This document shows positions 1 to 7,514 of a stretch of 14,845 nucleotides of DNA, one piece after another (positions within the stretch are counted from its first letter, which is position 1; every line of letters begins with the position of its first letter). The stretch lies in the NCBI GenBank assembly GCA_038253135.1, contig JBBSHJ010000081.1, positions 1 through 14,845 of the forward strand. Reading direction: 5' to 3'. The translations under genes were made by a program, and so were the position numbers. The notes below the pieces were generated by a model. That model was not told the origin of the DNA, made no database searches, and saw only the letters and a list, made by a program, of their open reading frames with translations. The DNA comes from JBBSHJ01 sp038253135. GTDB taxonomy: Bacteria > Actinomycetota > Actinomycetes > Mycobacteriales > QHCD01.

Positions 1-166
1 GCGTCGCGCTCCTCCTTGGGAAAGCCGAATCCCAGGATCGTCTCGTCCCGCGAGAGCGCGAGGTAGACGATCCGGCCGACCCGGAACTTGACGCGGTCGC
101 GCACCACCGCCTCCTCGCTGCGGGCAATGTGTCCGCTATCCGGCGGATGTCCTCGACGGTGGCCAC
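1..166 (-). pseudogene. YjbR/MmcQ-family protein, 5' part, frameshifted and cut by the window edge
   Basis: Read on the minus strand, two frames together give a recognisable YjbR/MmcQ N-terminal half. From GTG at 166 the protein begins VATVEDIRRIADTLP. Around position 117-125 the match then jumps to the neighbouring frame, which continues SEEAVVRDRVKFRVGR, IVYLALSRDET and GFGFPKEERD to the edge. Inserting one base (CCCGC to CCCGGC) would restore a single frame reading LPGSEEAVV. These small proteins (about 115-125 residues) have a CyaY-like fold and are often called DNA-binding, but their role is poorly known. The currently open frame would start at ATG 170 with an unrelated Arg/His-rich leader. 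GTG 181 is an alternative start; neither start has a good Shine-Dalgarno. The break may be a real pseudogene or a base-call error. Family assignment is fairly sure; the C-terminal half lies outside the window. Confidence 0.62.
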
Positions 167-266
167 GCATCGATTGTCCACGGCTGCACCGACCGACACC
201 GGCACCGCCGTACGCCACCACCGTTTGAAGCGCCGCGGCCGACGTGGGCGAGCAAGGACCAGCGGA

Positions 267-290
267 GGACCCCATCCTATATACGGGTCC
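267..290. promoter_or_regulatory. Inverted repeat upstream of marR-like gene, candidate operator
   Basis: GGACCC (267-272) and GGGTCC (285-290) form a perfect 6-bp inverted repeat around a 12-base centre, just upstream of the -10-like element. Further GGACC copies lie at 256-260 and 308-312. MarR proteins bind as dimers to inverted repeats of roughly this size overlapping their own promoter, so autoregulation is a reasonable inference. No binding motif for this particular regulator is known to me. Confidence 0.35.
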
Positions 291-293
291 TGA

Positions 294-299
294 TACGAT
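294..299 (+). promoter_or_regulatory. -10 element (TACGAT) suggesting a leaderless marR-like transcript
   Basis: TACGAT fits the actinobacterial -10 pattern TANNNT. The GTG at 306 begins seven bases after the final T, which is where transcription normally starts. There is no Shine-Dalgarno before that GTG and an in-frame stop (TGA 291-293) lies just upstream. Together these point to a leaderless mRNA, a common arrangement in actinobacteria. No -35 hexamer resembling TTGACA is visible. Confidence 0.45.
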
Positions 300-305
300 G
301 GGTCG

Positions 306-767
306 GTGGACCGAGGTCTTGGCGCCGAGCTATGGCGCGCGCAGCAGGCACACCGTTCGGCACTGTACGGCGCACTCGCCGCAGTCGGTCTGACGCCGCC
401 GCAGTACGCCGCCCTGAAGCTGCTTGAGGACACTCCCGGCATCTCCTCGGCCGCACTGGCACGTTTGGCCTTCGTCAGTGCTCAAACGATGCAGGCCATC
501 GTGGCCAGTCTGGAGCGACGAAGGCTTCTGGTACGCCAGGCAGAGCACGTCGGGCGCGTCCTGGCAGCCTGGCTGACTGACGACGGTCTCGCCGTGCTGG
601 CAACGGCAAAGTGCAGGGCGTTGGAGGTCGAGACCCGGATGACCGCCGATCTCGAGGACCAGGAGCATCGCCAGCTGAAGCAGTTGCTGCGCCGGTGCGC
701 AACTTCGCTGGAGCGGCCGCGTCGTGAGTCAGCCGTACCGATGTCAGAGCGAAAGGACACCCCGTGA
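306..767 (+). CDS. MarR-family transcriptional regulator
   Basis: This encodes 153 residues, the usual MarR length. A winged helix-turn-helix spans about residues 28-95: LTPPQYAALKLLED leads into it, ISSAALARLAFVSAQTMQAIVASLERRRLL covers helices 3-4 (in pieces ISSAALARLA and VSAQTMQAIV), and LTDDGLAVL follows the wing. The wing lacks the common D-x-R motif and reads EHVGRVLAAWLTDDG, so DNA contacts may differ from classical members. The C-terminal helix (about 103-133) would complete the dimer interface. The start is GTG 306, probably on a leaderless mRNA. Its stop overlaps the start of the downstream hydrolase by 4 bases (GTGA), so the two are one operon and the regulator most likely controls that hydrolase. 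The inducer cannot be inferred. Confidence 0.85.
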   Translation: MDRGLGAELWRAQQAHRSALYGALAAVGLTPPQYAALKLLEDTPGISSAALARLAFVSAQTMQAIVASLERRRLLVRQAEHVGRVLAAWLTDDGLAVLATAKCRALEVETRMTADLEDQEHRQLKQLLRRCATSLERPRRESAVPMSERKDTP

Positions 768-1741
768 CCCTCACTGTCGGAGACTCGGTAACCGACGATG
801 CCCTCTATGTGCGCGATCGCGCCCAGCGTGCGCTGTCCTGGGAGGACATGGGTTGCGAGAGCACGTTTCGCCATGAGATCGCCACTGTCAACGGAGGGAT
901 CCGAACGCACTTCGTCATCGGCGGCGATGGGCCGTCACTGGTGGCACTGCACGGATTTCCTCAGAACTGGCGTGAATGGCGATACGTCATGCCGCTTCTC
1001 GTCGACGCGGGTTACACCGTCATCGCTCCCGATCTGCGCGGCTTCGGCGACTCCGACAAGCCCCTCGACGGGTACGACGTGGTCACCGTGTCAGACGACC
1101 TCAGCGACCTGGTCGCCCAACTCGGGCTCGAATCGGTCGGACTTGTCGGCCACGACGCGGGCGCGTCGGTCGCCTACGCCTGGGCCGCGCGACACCCCGA
1201 GCAGGTACGGCGTCTGACGATCATGGAGGCGATACCCGCCGGCCTCGAATCACCCACGCCGTCGGGTGGGCCTACTCTCCACGGCGCGGCGATGTGGCAC
1301 CCTGGATTCTTTGGCACACCGGATCTGCCCGAGGCGCTGATCCCCGGTCGGGGAGAACAGCTGCTCAGCTACTTCTTCCGACAGGCGGCCTACGACCAAA
1401 CGGCGTTCGCCGCCGAGGACATCCACGCCTATGCCCGTGCTTTGGCCTCCCTGGGCGCTCTCCGTGGCGCTCTGGCCCATCATCGGGCCAGACCCCAGAA
1501 CATCACCCGTAACCGTGAGCTTGCCGAACACCCGCTGACGATGCCCGTGCTCGCTATCGGCGCCGTGCAGAGCTTCGCGTCGAGAGTCGCTGACGCCGCG
1601 CAGCACTTCGCCGCCGACGTCACCGGGGCCGTCGTCAATCGCTGCGGTCATTGGATACCCGAGGAACGACCGATCTGGCTCGCCAACCAACTCACCGCAT
1701 TCGTCCACATCGACGAGGACTCACCCCTACCCGGCCGATAG
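764..1741 (+). CDS. Alpha/beta hydrolase, epoxide hydrolase-like
   Basis: This is a 325-residue alpha/beta-hydrolase of the epoxide hydrolase/haloalkanoate dehalogenase branch. HGFP (63-66) supplies the oxyanion-hole motif. VGHDAGA places the nucleophile at Asp131, so the mechanism uses an ester intermediate on aspartate rather than serine. CGHWIPEERP supplies the catalytic His at 296. The third catalytic acid is not obvious: PVLAIGAVQSF (261-271) lacks the usual Gly-x-x-Asp. The cap domain (about 155-255) contains aromatic YFFRQ, as in epoxide hydrolases. No signal peptide is visible, so it is cytoplasmic. GTG 764 is preceded by AAAGGA at good spacing and overlaps the MarR gene. ATG 848 is a possible shorter start, but its GGGAGG lies only about 2 bases away. 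The substrate is unknown; fluoroacetate-type dehalogenase activity is an alternative. Confidence 0.82.
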   Translation: MTLTVGDSVTDDALYVRDRAQRALSWEDMGCESTFRHEIATVNGGIRTHFVIGGDGPSLVALHGFPQNWREWRYVMPLLVDAGYTVIAPDLRGFGDSDKPLDGYDVVTVSDDLSDLVAQLGLESVGLVGHDAGASVAYAWAARHPEQVRRLTIMEAIPAGLESPTPSGGPTLHGAAMWHPGFFGTPDLPEALIPGRGEQLLSYFFRQAAYDQTAFAAEDIHAYARALASLGALRGALAHHRARPQNITRNRELAEHPLTMPVLAIGAVQSFASRVADAAQHFAADVTGAVVNRCGHWIPEERPIWLANQLTAFVHIDEDSPLPGR

Positions 1742-1774
1742 CCGAACATGCTCACGCATTCGTCCGCGTTCGGC
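1741..1774. terminator. Hairpin between convergent genes, candidate bidirectional terminator
   Basis: GCCGAAC (1741-1747) pairs perfectly with GTTCGGC (1768-1774). A smaller ATGC/GCAT stem is nested in the loop. It begins at the last base of the hydrolase stop codon and lies in the 60-base gap before the stop of the convergent carboxylesterase. There is no U-tract, which is usual for high-GC actinobacterial terminators. Confidence 0.5.
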
Positions 1775-1801
1775 GAATCCGCGGTGGCCCGGCGAGGCTG
1801 C

Positions 1802-3385
1802 TCACCCGCGAGTCCCGAGTCCGCCGAGCCGGTCCGCGTCCCGGTTTCCAGGTTGCACCGAGTCGGCCATGCCCGCACCTGTCCTCCGGGCTGGTAATTC
1901 GAGGGTGTCGAAGTGGTGGTAGCGCCAGATTTGGCGTGAGGTCTCTTCTGGGTACGGCCCGGTGGCTGGTTCGGCGTTGTAAACACGAGTGCTTCGAGTG
2001 GCCTGGTCGTAGGGTGGCCAGCCTGGGTGCCCTGTCGCGAAGTCGAGCCACTCGGTGCGCATCTGCTCGGAGACGCGGCCGACTTGCCCTGGGGCGTTCG
2101 GTAGGACGGCGGGGTGCCGGCGCACCAGGTCGGGATCGAGCGTGCCGAGAACGAGAAGCACGTCGAGGGCGTGCGAGGCTCCGTCCTCGGCATTGAACGC
2201 CCAGCAGAGCTCGTAGAGCCAGGCGCTGCCGCCGCCGGCATGTTGGGCCTCGGCGAGGTGCAGGCTCGGCATGCGCATGAGCCAGTCGGCGTGGACGAGC
2301 TCGTGTATCTGTGCGGGAGTGGCATCGGGGTAGGCGGCGCGGTAGGCGCGTTCGCCGTCTGGGGCCGGTGCCAGCCATTTGAGAGCGACCGCTGCTTGCT
2401 GCTCACTCACCTGGCCGAGGCGGTTGGCGCCGAAGGGACGCCATTCGTCACGGGTGTGTCCGACCAGCAGTTCGATGCCTCGAGCCTCGCCATGCATGAG
2501 CGCCGGCCATGGTGACTGCGGGAGCACGTCCCCATCGACGACCGGCGAGAACGGGGTTGGGGTGAAGGTCATCGGGCCCCATGAGTCGACGAACGCCGGC
2601 ATTTTGGTGACGACCGCGCGGGTGGCATCGAGCAGAGCCCGCGGGGGCATGTCAGCCAGTTCCTCTACGGTGGCCCGCGCGCCGAGCTCAGCGGCGATCT
2701 GTGCCGAGATCGCGGCGGCCAGCCTGATCGAGAAGTACGTGCCTGGCACGCTCTGTGCGATCGCCCGGCGAAACAGCCCCGCCGCCCGGGGCATGACCAG
2801 GAGAGCCGCAACCGATCCCGCGCCGGCGGACTCGCCGAACACCGTCACCGTGCCCGGATCACCACCGAACGCGGCGATGTTTTCCTGGATCCATTGCAGC
2901 GCCGCGATCTGGTCGAGGATGCCGCGATTGTCCGGCGCACCAGCGACATGGGCGAAGCCTTCGACGCCGAGGCGATAGTTCATGCTCACCACCACCGCGC
3001 CCGCTCGAGCGAGCGTGGCGCCGTCCCAGTGCGGGTTGAGCGAGGTATCGCGCTGGTAACCGCCACCGTGGATCCACGCCATGACCGGCAGTCGGGCGCC
3101 GCCGAGATCAGGTGTCCAGACGTTGAGCGTCAACCAATCGTCGGCGGCAAATGCACGGGCTGCCCAGGCCGGGGTGTCCCCGTCCCTCATCACCTGAGGT
3201 GCGGGGGGTCCAAACTCCAGCGCGTCGCGCACCCCGTCCCACCGCGGCGACGGACGCGGCGCCTTGAACCGTCGCTCACCGACCGGCGGCATGGCGTACG
3301 GGATGCCCCGACAGATCGCCACATCCCCGGCCCGCCTGCCACGCACATACCCGGCAGTAGTCCGCACTTCCGGATCGCTGTCCAT
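1802..3385 (-). CDS. Type-B carboxylesterase/lipase
   Basis: The product is 527 residues, the normal size for bacterial type-B carboxylesterases (COesterase family, para-nitrobenzyl esterase-like). The N-terminal block GIPYAMPPVGERRFKAP (about 28-43) is the family signature. HGGG (106-109) forms the oxyanion hole. FGESAGAGS gives the nucleophile Ser186. GHTRDEW gives the likely acid Glu314, and GASHALD gives the catalytic His405. All triad residues are therefore present and it should hydrolyse carboxylic esters. There is no signal peptide or membrane segment, so it is predicted cytoplasmic. The start is ATG 3385; GGAGG lies about 13 bases upstream, a slightly long spacing. It converges on the epoxide-hydrolase-like gene and is divergent from the cyclophilin gene. 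The C-terminal 25 residues (from about 503) are low-complexity and probably disordered. The substrate is unknown. Confidence 0.9.
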   Translation of the reverse strand: MDSDPEVRTTAGYVRGRRAGDVAICRGIPYAMPPVGERRFKAPRPSPRWDGVRDALEFGPPAPQVMRDGDTPAWAARAFAADDWLTLNVWTPDLGGARLPVMAWIHGGGYQRDTSLNPHWDGATLARAGAVVVSMNYRLGVEGFAHVAGAPDNRGILDQIAALQWIQENIAAFGGDPGTVTVFGESAGAGSVAALLVMPRAAGLFRRAIAQSVPGTYFSIRLAAAISAQIAAELGARATVEELADMPPRALLDATRAVVTKMPAFVDSWGPMTFTPTPFSPVVDGDVLPQSPWPALMHGEARGIELLVGHTRDEWRPFGANRLGQVSEQQAAVALKWLAPAPDGERAYRAAYPDATPAQIHELVHADWLMRMPSLHLAEAQHAGGGSAWLYELCWAFNAEDGASHALDVLLVLGTLDPDLVRRHPAVLPNAPGQVGRVSEQMRTEWLDFATGHPGWPPYDQATRSTRVYNAEPATGPYPEETSRQIWRYHHFDTLELPARRTGAGMADSVQPGNRDADRLGGLGTRG

Positions 3386-3848
3386 CGTGTCTACTCACCC
3401 TCCGAGCCTGTCCGGGCTGCGCCACCACATTCGCGCAACATCAAAATGCCGACGATCGGCCCGGCAACACTAGAACGAACGGCGCTTCCACAACGAAGGC
3501 ATAGCCATGAGGCCCGGCACCAGCCCGCATGGGGAGCCTTTGTGGGACAGGGTTTGCAATCGATGCGCCGCTGCGAACATCTGATGCCGTCGCCCCGGTC
3601 AGGGCGTCGGCGGACCGGCTCTCGGCGCGGTCGGGCAGCACGGTATCGGTGCGGAGCCTGGCTCCGGTCGGCGATCGCCTTCGCGCCGGCGATCACGTTT
3701 TACGCCGGCGCGCGCGACGAGTCTGCGACGTACGCCGCCGAGCCGGCGGCCGGGGCGCCGCCACGCGCACGGCGTATCCGGGCGGCACAGCGGCGGGCCG
3801 TAGACTCGCTCCGGCCCGTAACCGGCAGACCAGCAAGGAGGCGCCATC
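3386..3848. other. Divergent intergenic region, 463 bases, no convincing gene
   Basis: This spacer separates the carboxylesterase (minus) from the cyclophilin (plus). Short frames on both strands give only Arg/Ala/Pro-rich translations with no family resemblance, so I call no gene. It holds a strong hairpin at 3682-3712. A plus-strand TAGACT (3802-3807) could be the -10 of the cyclophilin gene. A minus-strand TAGTGT (3472-3467) could serve the esterase. Neither has a good -35. A degraded former gene cannot be excluded. Confidence 0.5.
3682..3712. repeat. Perfect 10-bp inverted repeat with 11-base loop
   Basis: CGCGCCGGCG (3682-3691) and CGCCGGCGCG (3703-3712) pair perfectly around an A/T-richer loop (ATCACGTTTTA). 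It lies inside a divergent spacer, about 135 bases upstream of the cyclophilin start, so it is not an obvious end-of-gene terminator. It could block read-through from the left, act as a regulatory structure or be a remnant of a dispersed palindromic repeat. Confidence 0.45.
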
Positions 3849-4823
3849 GTGCCGACCGACAGGCAGCGCAGGCAGGCCGCGATCCGCAAGGCCCAGCGCC
3901 AGCTCGCTCGCCGGCAGCAGGACGCGGCCAAGCGTCGCCGGCGCAACCAGATCCTGGGCGTCGCCGGCACGATCATCGTGGTCGCCGGCATCATCATCGG
4001 CATCGTGGTGGGCACCGGCGGCAGCGACAAGAAGACCACGGCCACGCCGACCGGGTCGGGCACTGCGACGGCGAAGCTGAGCGCCAAGCCGAGCTCGAAG
4101 CCGAAGAAGTCGACCAGCCCGAAACCGACGGCGTCGCCGTACCCGACCCACACCTTCGCCAAGCGCACCCACAAGCCGCTGGTGTCGTCGGGCCCGTGCA
4201 AATACGCCGAAACCACGGAGCTGCTCGCCAGTCCGAGCGCAAAGGACGTCGGGCTGCCGCCGGATCCCAGCCCGACGCCCTCGACGGGCACCGCCAAGCT
4301 CGAGCTGGCGACCTCGCAGGGACCGATCGAGATCACGCTTGACCGCGCCGACGCGCCCTGCGCCGTGCAGAGCACGATCTTCCTTGCACAGAAGGGGTTC
4401 TACAACGACACGGCCTGCCCACGAGTCGTCACGTCCGGCATCTTCGTCCTGCAGTGCGGCGATCCGTCCAACTCGCAGGGCGGCGGGCCGACGTACGGCT
4501 ACAGCGAGGAGATCAACCAGCACACCACGTACGGCGCCGGTGCCGTGGCGATGGCCAACACCGGTAGGGCGAGTACCACCGGTAGCCAGTTCTTCATGGT
4601 CTACCAGAACAGCAATCAGAACCCGAAGACCGGCAGCGGTCTGGGCCGTAACTTCTCGCTCATCGGTACGATCACCAAGGGACTGGACGTCGTACAGAAA
4701 ATCGCCAGGGCCGGCGCCGCCGCCAACCCCAGCCCGACCGCGACCGCAACCAGCACCGCCGCGCCGACCGACGGCAAGCCGATCGCCGGCCTGACCATCG
4801 ACACGGTCACGGTCACGGCGTAG
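3849..4823 (+). CDS. Membrane-anchored cyclophilin-type peptidyl-prolyl isomerase
   Basis: The 324-residue product has a strongly basic cytoplasmic N-terminus (1-34) and one membrane helix (about 35-55, ILGVAGTIIVVAGIIIGIVV). A Ser/Thr/Pro/Lys-rich linker follows (58-110), then a cyclophilin domain (about 147-324) facing outside. Recognisable cyclophilin blocks are LATSQGPIEITL, GFYNDT, FVLQCGDP, GAVAMANTGRASTTGSQFFM and FSLIGTITKGLDVV. Arg192, Phe199 and Gln202 match the CypA active-site residues Arg55, Phe60 and Gln63, but the Arg-Phe spacing is two residues longer than in CypA. It should catalyse proline isomerisation to help exported proteins fold. GTG 3849 is preceded by AAGGAGG (3835-3841) at 7 bases, an excellent ribosome site. 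Its place opposite rel matches the mycobacterial ppiB/Rv2582 position, supporting orthology; I leave the symbol blank because naming varies. Confidence 0.9.
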   Translation: MPTDRQRRQAAIRKAQRQLARRQQDAAKRRRRNQILGVAGTIIVVAGIIIGIVVGTGGSDKKTTATPTGSGTATAKLSAKPSSKPKKSTSPKPTASPYPTHTFAKRTHKPLVSSGPCKYAETTELLASPSAKDVGLPPDPSPTPSTGTAKLELATSQGPIEITLDRADAPCAVQSTIFLAQKGFYNDTACPRVVTSGIFVLQCGDPSNSQGGGPTYGYSEEINQHTTYGAGAVAMANTGRASTTGSQFFMVYQNSNQNPKTGSGLGRNFSLIGTITKGLDVVQKIARAGAAANPSPTATATSTAAPTDGKPIAGLTIDTVTVTA

Positions 4824-5030
4824 CCCGCCACGGCCACGCGCACCCGACCACGGGCATCGGGCGCCGGCCAGGGCACTCCCAACCGACCGAGTGGCGCGCG
4901 ACCTGCCACGCCCCCGGCCGCACGATTCCGCCCGGTCGCAACACCGGACCGGCGACGTTGTCCTGATCAGGCCCGCGGCGATCGGAAACCGTGGCGGCTC
5001 AGGCCATCGCGGGCGGCGCGTCTACGCGCC
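4824..5030. terminator. Convergent spacer between cyclophilin and rel with candidate terminator hairpins
   Basis: No gene is visible in this convergent gap of about 200 bases. Two short stem-loops are present. CCGGTC (4932-4937) pairs with GACCGG (4947-4952). GGCGCG (5015-5020) pairs with CGCGCC (5025-5030) around the loop TCTA, which contains the rel stop codon. A longer-range 7-bp pairing (4971-4977 with 5008-5014) is also possible. None has a U-tract. One or more probably end the two converging transcripts, but I cannot say which. Confidence 0.35.
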
Positions 5031-7322
5031 CGAGGTCACCCGGTAGACGTCGTAGACACCGGCCACCCCGCGCACCGTCCGGAGCAGGTGGCCCAGGTGC
5101 TTCGGGTCGCCGAGCTCGAAGGTGAACCGGCTCACCGCGACCCGATCGCGGGTCGTGGTGACCGACGCCGAGAGGATGTTGACGCTCTCGTCGGACAGCG
5201 CCTTGGTCACGTCGGAGAGCAACCGGTGCCGGTCGAGCGCCTCCACCTGGATGGACACGAGGAAGACCGACTCCGACGACGGCGCGGTCCACTCGACGTC
5301 GACCAGCCGCTCGGACTGGGCCGTCAGGGAGGCCGCGTTGGTGCAGTTCTTGCGGTGCACGGAGACCGAGCCGCCCCGGGTGACGAAGCCGAGGATCTCA
5401 TCGCGCGGCACCGGCGTGCAGCACTTGGCCAGCTTGATCCACATCTCGCTGGAGTCGGAGCCGCCGTCCATGCCGGACACGACCACGCCGGTGTCCCCGA
5501 CGCCACGCCGTCGCTGGCGGCTGCGGATCGGCGAGGCGATCTCGGCGAAGTCCTCCGCCGTCCCCTCGGGACCGCCCATTGCTGTGTAGAGCCGCTGGAT
5601 GATCGACTGCGCCGAGACGTGGCCGGCGCCGACCGCGGCGTACAGGGCCGAGATGTCGGCGTAATTGAGGTCCTTGGACAGCGTGACGAGTGCGTCGCCG
5701 CCGAGCAGCCGCTGCAGCGGCAGGTTGGCCTTCTGCATCTCCCGGGTCAGCGCCTGCTTGCCGTGCTCGATCGAGTCGTCGCGGCGTTCCTTCGCGAACC
5801 ACTGCCGGATCTTTGTCTTCGCGCGGGGGCTGGCGACATAACCGAGCCAGTCACGCGACGGACCGGCCGTCTCCGATTTCGACGTGAAGATCTCGACGAC
5901 GTCACCGTTGGCGAGCGTGCTCTCCAAGGAGACGAGCTTGCCATTGACCCGGGCACCGATGCAGCGGTGACCGACCTCGGTATGCACGGAATAGGCGAAA
6001 TCAACCGGGGTCGCGTTCGCCTGCAGCGCGAAGACGTCGCCCTTCGGGGTGAAAACATAGACCTCGTTGCTGGCCAGGTCGAAGCGCAGCGAATCCAGGA
6101 ACTCCCCGGGCTCCTTGGTCTCGCGCTGCCAGTCGATCATCTGGCGCAGCCACGCCATGTCGTCACCGCTGCCCGGCACGGCGATGTCGATGCCCTTGGT
6201 TTCCTTGTACTTCCAGTGCGCGGCGATGCCGAACTCGGCGGTGCGGTGCATGGCGTAGGTGCGGATCTGGAATTCGATCGGCCGGCCCTCGGGCCCGATC
6301 ACCGTGGTGTGCAGCGACTGGTACATGTTGAATTTCGGCATCGCGATGTAGTCCTTGAACCGGCCGGGGACCGGCTGCCAGGTCGCGTGAATGACACCGA
6401 GGGTGGCGTAACAATCACGGACCGAATCGACCAGGACGCGCAGACCGACAAGGTCGTAGATGTCGGCGAATTCGCGACCTCGCACGATCATCTTCTGGTA
6501 GATCGAGTAATAGTGCTTCGGCCGGCCGTTGACGCTCGCCTTGATCTTGGACTCGCGCAGATCGGCGTTGATCTGGTCGGACACCGCGGTCAGGTGGGTG
6601 TCGCGCGAGGGCGCCGCCTCGGCCACGAGCCGCACGATCTCGTCGTACCGCTTGGGGTAGAGCGTCCCGAAAGCGAGATCCTCCAGCTCCCACTTCACGG
6701 TGTTCATGCCGAGGCGATGGGCCAGCGGGGCCATGACCTCGAGCGTCTCGCGCGAGATGCGCTCCTGCTTCGGCCGGGACAGGTAGCGAAGCGTGCGCAT
6801 GTTGTGCAGCCGGTCGGCCAGCTTGATGACCAGCACCCGCGGGTCGCGGGCCATGGCGACGATCATCTTGCGGATCGTCTCGGCCTGCGCCGCGTCGCCG
6901 TACTGCACCTTGTCCAGCTTGGTGACGCCGTCGACAAGGTGCGCCACCTCGGCGCCGAAATCGCTGGTGAGCGGCGCCATGGTGTACGGCGTGTCCTCGA
7001 CGGTGTCGTGCAGCAAGGCGGCGACGAGGGTGATGGTGTCCATGCCCAGCTCGGCGAGGATCGTGGCGACCGCGAGCGGGTGGGTGATGTACGGATCGCC
7101 GCTCTTGCGGAGCTGACCGCGGTGGTAGTGCTCGGCGATGCCGTAGGCGTGTTGCAGCATCCGCAGATCGGCCTTCGGGTGCGCGGCCCGGTGCGTGGCG
7201 GCGAGGGGTTCGAGTACGGCGCCCACGCTCGAGTGTGACTGACCGGTCGCGATCCGGCGCGCGATGCGTTCGCGGATGCGGCGGTGCCCGGTGCTCGTCG
7301 GACCCGACCCGGCGGTCCCCAC
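5022..7322 (-). CDS. relA: Bifunctional (p)ppGpp synthetase/hydrolase Rel
   Basis: This is the stringent-response enzyme that makes (p)ppGpp from ATP and GDP/GTP and also hydrolyses it. From GTG 7322 it is 766 residues. The hydrolase HD domain (about 50-200) has His81, HDTVED (105-110) and the LADRLHN motif. The synthetase domain (about 255-375) has RFKD (321-324), the RXKD signature of bifunctional enzymes, followed by YQSLHTTV and EFQIRT. A TGS domain spans about 420-480, a zinc-finger-like region has Cys634-Cys635 and Cys660, and an ACT domain covers about 686-762. All key hydrolase and synthetase motifs are present, so both activities are expected. GTG 7322 has no Shine-Dalgarno and the frame stays open upstream to a stop at 7596-7598. 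A longer start near 7508 is therefore likely; see the separate entry. It is also written rel or rsh in this phylum. Confidence 0.97.
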   Translation of the reverse strand: MGTAGSGPTSTGHRRIRERIARRIATGQSHSSVGAVLEPLAATHRAAHPKADLRMLQHAYGIAEHYHRGQLRKSGDPYITHPLAVATILAELGMDTITLVAALLHDTVEDTPYTMAPLTSDFGAEVAHLVDGVTKLDKVQYGDAAQAETIRKMIVAMARDPRVLVIKLADRLHNMRTLRYLSRPKQERISRETLEVMAPLAHRLGMNTVKWELEDLAFGTLYPKRYDEIVRLVAEAAPSRDTHLTAVSDQINADLRESKIKASVNGRPKHYYSIYQKMIVRGREFADIYDLVGLRVLVDSVRDCYATLGVIHATWQPVPGRFKDYIAMPKFNMYQSLHTTVIGPEGRPIEFQIRTYAMHRTAEFGIAAHWKYKETKGIDIAVPGSGDDMAWLRQMIDWQRETKEPGEFLDSLRFDLASNEVYVFTPKGDVFALQANATPVDFAYSVHTEVGHRCIGARVNGKLVSLESTLANGDVVEIFTSKSETAGPSRDWLGYVASPRAKTKIRQWFAKERRDDSIEHGKQALTREMQKANLPLQRLLGGDALVTLSKDLNYADISALYAAVGAGHVSAQSIIQRLYTAMGGPEGTAEDFAEIASPIRSRQRRRGVGDTGVVVSGMDGGSDSSEMWIKLAKCCTPVPRDEILGFVTRGGSVSVHRKNCTNAASLTAQSERLVDVEWTAPSSESVFLVSIQVEALDRHRLLSDVTKALSDESVNILSASVTTTRDRVAVSRFTFELGDPKHLGHLLRTVRGVAGVYDVYRVTSGA

Positions 7323-7508
7323 GGCGGTCGAGGTCCGGCTCCGCGAGCGGTTCGCGGCCGAGCTGCCGACCTCGTCCCGATCGTGGCGCGAGACGCCGTC
7401 GTCATCCGCCGCGGTGACTTCGCCCTGTCGCTCCGGCGGGGCAGCACCGTCTCCCGCCGGGGATTCGGCCGGGGCGGATGGACCGGTGGAGGTGGCCTGC
7501 TCGGGCGT
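7323..7508 (-). other. Probable N-terminal extension of Rel, apparently starting at ACG
   Basis: The rel frame continues 62 codons upstream of GTG 7322 with coding-like, Pro/Ala/acid-rich text (PEQATSTGPSAPAESPAG, later EVTAADDDGVSRHDRDEVG). Streptomyces Rel proteins have a similar disordered N-terminal tail. There is no ATG, GTG, TTG or CTG in frame between the Shine-Dalgarno AAGGAG (7520-7515) and GTG 7322. The codon six bases after AAGGAG is ACG (7508-7506). Either ACG is the start, or an ATG was lost by a T-to-C change or base-call error, or GTG 7322 is used without a ribosome site. The long form would be 828 residues. Confidence 0.5.
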
Positions 7509-7514
7509 GGGACG

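Noticed and set aside
3391..3696. Minus-strand frame in the esterase-cyclophilin spacer (101 codons)
   Set aside because: No family resemblance, no convincing ribosome site, and Arg/Pro/Cys-rich composition; treated as non-coding.
2894..4342. Plus-strand open frame of 482 codons spanning esterase, spacer and cyclophilin start
   Set aside because: It crosses two well-supported genes in other frames and its translation is Arg/Ala low-complexity text, typical of chance openness at high GC.
5088..7238. Plus-strand open frame of 716 codons opposite rel
   Set aside because: It is the exact antisense of a fully motif-supported Rel. The translation is rich in His/Arg/Asp/Val without any domain, as expected from the complementary strand of GC-rich coding DNA.
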